Shown here: positions 5,465 through 7,877 of the stretch, one piece after another | Numbering within the stretch: the first letter of the stretch is position 1 | How the letters are laid out: every line of letters begins with the position of its first letter | Assembly: GCA_023134955.1 (NCBI GenBank) | Contig: JAGLUC010000296.1 | Coordinates: forward strand, 1 to 7,877 | Direction: 5' to 3' | DNA: 7,877 nt | Source: Methylococcales bacterium | GTDB lineage: Bacteria; Pseudomonadota; Gammaproteobacteria; Methylococcales; Methylomonadaceae | Notes under the pieces: generated by a model | Told to the model about the DNA's origin: nothing | Seen by the model: only the letters and a program-made list of their open reading frames with translations | Databases searched by the model: none | Made by a program: the position numbers and the translations under genes

Positions 5465-6066
5465 TAGGATTTATTCGAGGTAAGCTAGTTTCAAAAACAC
5501 CGCCTCAATTGGTTATTGATGTTCAAGGTGTCGGCTATGAAGTAGAAGCCCCTATGACTACTTTTTATGACCTACCCACTATAGGCACTGAACTGACTTT
5601 GTTTACTCATTTAGTGGTTAGGGAAGACGCACATATTCTATTCGCTTTTTCGACAGAACCAGACCGATTAATGTTCAGGACTTTGATCAAAGTGAATGGC
5701 ATAGGACCAAAATTGGCATTAACTATTCTTTCAGGACAAAGTGCAGAAGAGTTTCATCGCTGTATTCATGACAATGATATTAATGCCCTGGTTCGATTGC
5801 CAGGAGTCGGAAAAAAAACGGCTGAGCGTTTAATTATTGAAATGCGTGACAGATTACCTAAAATATCTGATTCGATGAATACTGAAGAGGGACAGTCTAA
5901 TAGCCATATTTCTGATCAAAATCCTAAAAAGGAAGCTATTAGTGCTTTATGTGCATTGGGGTATAAGCCTCAAGATGCCAGTAAAATGGTGCAGTCTATA
6001 GCTCAACAAGATAAAAGTTGTGAAGATATTATCAGGCTTGCTTTGCAAGGAGTTACAGCTAAATGA
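5461..6066 (+). CDS. ruvA: Holliday junction branch-migration protein RuvA
   Basis: RuvA is the tetrameric junction-binding subunit that loads two RuvB rings. The start is set at the ATG at 5461, giving MIGFIRGKLV and 201 residues, close to the 203 of E. coli. A longer in-frame start at 5410 would add 17 non-conserved residues inside ruvC and is rejected. Domain I is an OB fold (about 1-63) with the acidic pin E55-D56 in VREDAHILFAF. Domain II carries two helix-hairpin-helix motifs, VNGIGPKLAL (78-87) and LPGVGKKTAERL (113-124). A linker of about 20 residues leads to domain III (about 155-201), which contacts RuvB. Its start overlaps the ruvC stop (ATGA), and its stop overlaps the ruvB start in the same way. 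Confidence 0.97.
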   Translation: MIGFIRGKLVSKTPPQLVIDVQGVGYEVEAPMTTFYDLPTIGTELTLFTHLVVREDAHILFAFSTEPDRLMFRTLIKVNGIGPKLALTILSGQSAEEFHRCIHDNDINALVRLPGVGKKTAERLIIEMRDRLPKISDSMNTEEGQSNSHISDQNPKKEAISALCALGYKPQDASKMVQSIAQQDKSCEDIIRLALQGVTAK

Positions 6067-7097
6067 TTGAGAGTGATCGATTAATTTCAGCCAGTAGTGG
6101 TTTAGATGAAGAACGGCAAGATAGAGCCATCAGACCTAAGCATTTAGATGACTATATTGGGCAAGAAGAATTATGCTCACAAATGGAAATCTTTATTAAA
6201 GCAGCCACAGCCAGAAGCGAAGCTTTAGATCATGTGTTGATTTTTGGCCCTCCCGGCTTAGGAAAAACCACGCTATCCAATATTATTGCCACCGAAATGG
6301 GGGTTAATATTCGTCAAACCTCTGGGCCTGTTTTAGATAAAGCAGGTGATCTTGCTGCCTTATTAACTAACCTGGAAACCCATGATGTGCTCTTTATAGA
6401 TGAAATTCATCGTTTAAGCCCGGCGATTGAAGAAATATTGTATCCGGCCATGGAAGATTACCAAATTGATATTATGATTGGTGAAGGCCCAGCAGCAAGA
6501 TCTATCAAATTAGATTTACCTCCTTTTACCCTGGTGGGAGCCACTACACGAGCAGGTTTGCTAACCTCGCCTTTAAGAGACCGCTTTGGTATTGTTCAGC
6601 GACTAGAGTTTTATTCCGTAATAGAATTAACAACCATTATTGAACGTTCGGCTAAGGTATTAGGTATTAAAATTGAACAGTCTGGTGCGGCTGAAATAGC
6701 TAAACGTTCAAGAGGTACACCAAGAATTGCTAATCGTTTATTACGCCGGGTACGTGATTATGCAGAAGTGAAAGCTAATGGCATAGTTTCAAGCGATATT
6801 GCTTCACAAGCATTATCTATGTTGAAAATCGATGATAATGGCTTTGACTCTTTAGATAGAAAGTTGTTGCTATCAATGATTGAAAATTTTGAAGGTGGTC
6901 CTGTTGGTTTAGATACTTTAGCTGCGGTCATTAGTGAAGAGCGTGGAACTATTGAAGATGTATTGGAGCCTTTTTTATTACAACAAGGTTTTTTAATGCG
7001 TACTCCAAGAGGCCGAATAGTTACACAGAAAGCCTATTTACATTTTGGTTTAAAACAGCCGGAAAAAAAATCAATTAATGAAGATTTATTTCAATGA
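6063..7097 (+). CDS. ruvB: Holliday junction branch-migration ATPase RuvB
   Basis: This hexameric AAA+ motor pumps DNA through the RuvA-bound junction. The 344 residues contain Walker A GPPGLGKTT (62-70), Walker B FIDEIH (111-116, D113-E114), sensor 1 GATTR (159-163) and an arginine finger, probably R174 in LRDRFG. Sensor 2 is RGTPRIANRLLRR (217-229). A C-terminal winged-helix domain (about 262-330) holds LMRTPRGR. The N-terminal ruler RAIRPKHLDDYIGQ is typical. The ATG at 6063 overlaps the ruvA stop by 4 nt, consistent with coupled synthesis of RuvA and RuvB. In E. coli ruvAB is SOS-induced through LexA; no LexA-like box is visible upstream of yebC, ruvC or ruvA here. Confidence 0.98.
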   Translation: MIESDRLISASSGLDEERQDRAIRPKHLDDYIGQEELCSQMEIFIKAATARSEALDHVLIFGPPGLGKTTLSNIIATEMGVNIRQTSGPVLDKAGDLAALLTNLETHDVLFIDEIHRLSPAIEEILYPAMEDYQIDIMIGEGPAARSIKLDLPPFTLVGATTRAGLLTSPLRDRFGIVQRLEFYSVIELTTIIERSAKVLGIKIEQSGAAEIAKRSRGTPRIANRLLRRVRDYAEVKANGIVSSDIASQALSMLKIDDNGFDSLDRKLLLSMIENFEGGPVGLDTLAAVISEERGTIEDVLEPFLLQQGFLMRTPRGRIVTQKAYLHFGLKQPEKKSINEDLFQ

Positions 7098-7137
7098 ATT
7101 ATTTAACACATAATGCAAGTCACACTTTTTAAATAAT
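7098..7137. repeat. AT-only inverted repeat between ruvB and ybgC
   Basis: ATTATTTAA (7098-7106) and TTAAATAAT (7129-7137) are exact reverse complements with a 22-nt spacer. The left arm starts immediately after the ruvB stop and the right arm ends 12 bp before the ybgC ATG. An A/T-only stem is weak in RNA and no T-run follows it, so a terminator is unlikely. Partial masking of the ybgC ribosome site is conceivable. Confidence 0.3.
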
Positions 7138-7149
7138 GAGTCATATAAA

Positions 7150-7545
7150 ATGAATGTTTTTAAGTGGCCAATCCGCGTTTATTATGAAGACACGGATGCG
7201 GGAGGTGTGGTTTTTTACGCAAATTATTTGAAGTTTTTTGAACGGGCTAGAACTGAAATGCTGCGAAGCATGGGGTTTGAACAAGATCAGTTAATCAGCG
7301 AACAAAAACTTATTTTTGTGGTCAGATCAGTACAAATTGATTATTTAAAACCTGCTATATTTAACCAATATCTTGAGGTTAGTGCGAAAGTGACTCAGGT
7401 AAAAAAGGTCAGTCTTAACTTTGAGCAAATTATTAAGCGAGGAGATGATGTGCTTTGTAAAGGACATGTGCGTATTGCCTGTTTAGATTCTATTACCATG
7501 AAACCTAAAGCAATTCCAGATAATTTATTACAACAATTAATATGA
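7150..7545 (+). CDS. ybgC: YbgC-type acyl-CoA thioesterase of the Tol-Pal cluster
   Basis: This 131-residue single-domain hot-dog thioesterase is the usual YbgC size. The 4HBT signature YYEDTDAGGVVFYANYLKFF lies at 11-30. D16 is the expected catalytic aspartate, and the glycine pair and YANY complete the acyl-CoA site. YbgC enzymes hydrolyse acyl-CoA or acyl-ACP thioesters and sit just before tolQ in many proteobacteria, as here, suggesting a link between lipid metabolism and envelope maintenance. The ribosome site is weak (GAG about 9 bases upstream of the ATG). It lies 52 bp after ruvB with no visible terminator between, so read-through from ruvCAB is possible. The stop overlaps the tolQ start (ATGA). 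Confidence 0.95.
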   Translation: MNVFKWPIRVYYEDTDAGGVVFYANYLKFFERARTEMLRSMGFEQDQLISEQKLIFVVRSVQIDYLKPAIFNQYLEVSAKVTQVKKVSLNFEQIIKRGDDVLCKGHVRIACLDSITMKPKAIPDNLLQQLI

Positions 7546-7877
7546 CTAACGATTTATCAATTATTCACCTTATAGCAAATGCCAGTTTTGTTGTGCAACT
7601 TGTCATGCTTATATTACTTGGTGCTTCAGTTGTTTCCTGGGCATTTATTCGTGATAAGCATAAACAACTTAAACATGCTGTTATTGTCACTGATGAATTT
7701 GAACAGGCATTTTGGTCTGGGGTGGAGCTGGAAACCTTGTATAAGAAAATGGCCTCAAGCGAATTTGAGCCAGAAGGCATAGAAAAAATATTTTTGGTAG
7801 GCTATAAAGAATTTTCCAGGATGAATCAAATTAAAGATATTAAGCCAGGTATTCAGGTAGACAGTGCTCAAAAAGTG
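7542..7877 (+). CDS. tolQ: TolQ, inner-membrane proton-channel subunit of Tol-Pal, 5' part only
   Basis: The first 112 residues are present and the gene runs off the right edge. The protein begins MTNDLSIIHLIANASFVVQL, with a first membrane helix at about 16-37 (VMLILLGASVVSWAF). A cytoplasmic stretch follows with the TolQ-type pattern EFEQAFWSGVELETLYKK (53-69) and IFLVGYKEFSRMNQ (83-96), comparable to EAFEDKFWSG and FYSGFKEF in E. coli TolQ. TolQ works with TolR and TolA to use the proton gradient for outer-membrane constriction at division. The ATG at 7542 overlaps the ybgC stop by 4 nt. ExbB is a homologue with a similar fold, but the ybgC context and the FWSG pattern favour TolQ. Confidence 0.93.
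   Translation, partial: MTNDLSIIHLIANASFVVQLVMLILLGASVVSWAFIRDKHKQLKHAVIVTDEFEQAFWSGVELETLYKKMASSEFEPEGIEKIFLVGYKEFSRMNQIKDIKPGIQVDSAQKV

Noticed and set aside
7565..7782. Frames on both strands over the start of tolQ (minus 7565-7780, plus 7579-7782)
   Set aside because: Both are shadows of the tolQ frame that begins at 7542 and runs off the window.

Overview
This is an AT-rich bacterial chromosomal window. Its gene content (serA, a phosphoserine phosphatase gene, yebC-ruvC-ruvA-ruvB, then ybgC-tolQ) points to a gammaproteobacterium. The order yebC-ruvCAB-ybgC-tolQ leads into the Tol-Pal envelope cluster, as in many gammaproteobacteria. A methanotroph-type lineage (Methylococcales) would fit, but nothing in the window proves it.

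Layout. Positions 1-445 hold a type II toxin-antitoxin pair: the 3' end of a ribbon-helix-helix antitoxin gene cut by the window edge, overlapping a complete RelE/ParE-type toxin gene by 14 nt. A convergent gap of about 110 bp with small inverted repeats follows. At 555-1238, on the minus strand, is a membrane-anchored YugP-like zinc metallopeptidase. A gap of about 500 bp (1239-1736) lies between this gene and the divergently transcribed serA. It holds a candidate promoter for the peptidase, a hairpin, a short hexamer repeat and only doubtful small ORFs. At 1737-3961, serA (long form with ACT domain) overlaps by 4 nt a short, PSPH-like phosphoserine phosphatase gene. These are the first and last steps of serine synthesis; serC is not in the window.

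Between the phosphatase gene and yebC lies the most unusual object here: a 160-bp element at 3967-4126. It is bounded by a perfect 15-bp inverted repeat and can fold into a multi-arm, cloverleaf-like structure. It looks like a MITE or a structured intergenic repeat.

From 4173 to the right edge everything is on the plus strand: yebC, ruvC (GTG start), ruvA, ruvB, ybgC and the 5' part of tolQ. The ruvC/ruvA, ruvA/ruvB and ybgC/tolQ junctions are 4-nt ATGA overlaps, which suggests translational coupling. RuvA and RuvB form the Holliday-junction branch-migration motor and RuvC is the resolvase. YbgC and TolQ belong to the envelope cluster that continues beyond the window.

Apart from the structured element and some small regulatory candidates, the genes are ordinary housekeeping genes with intact key residues. 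I do not see a convincing new multi-gene system.
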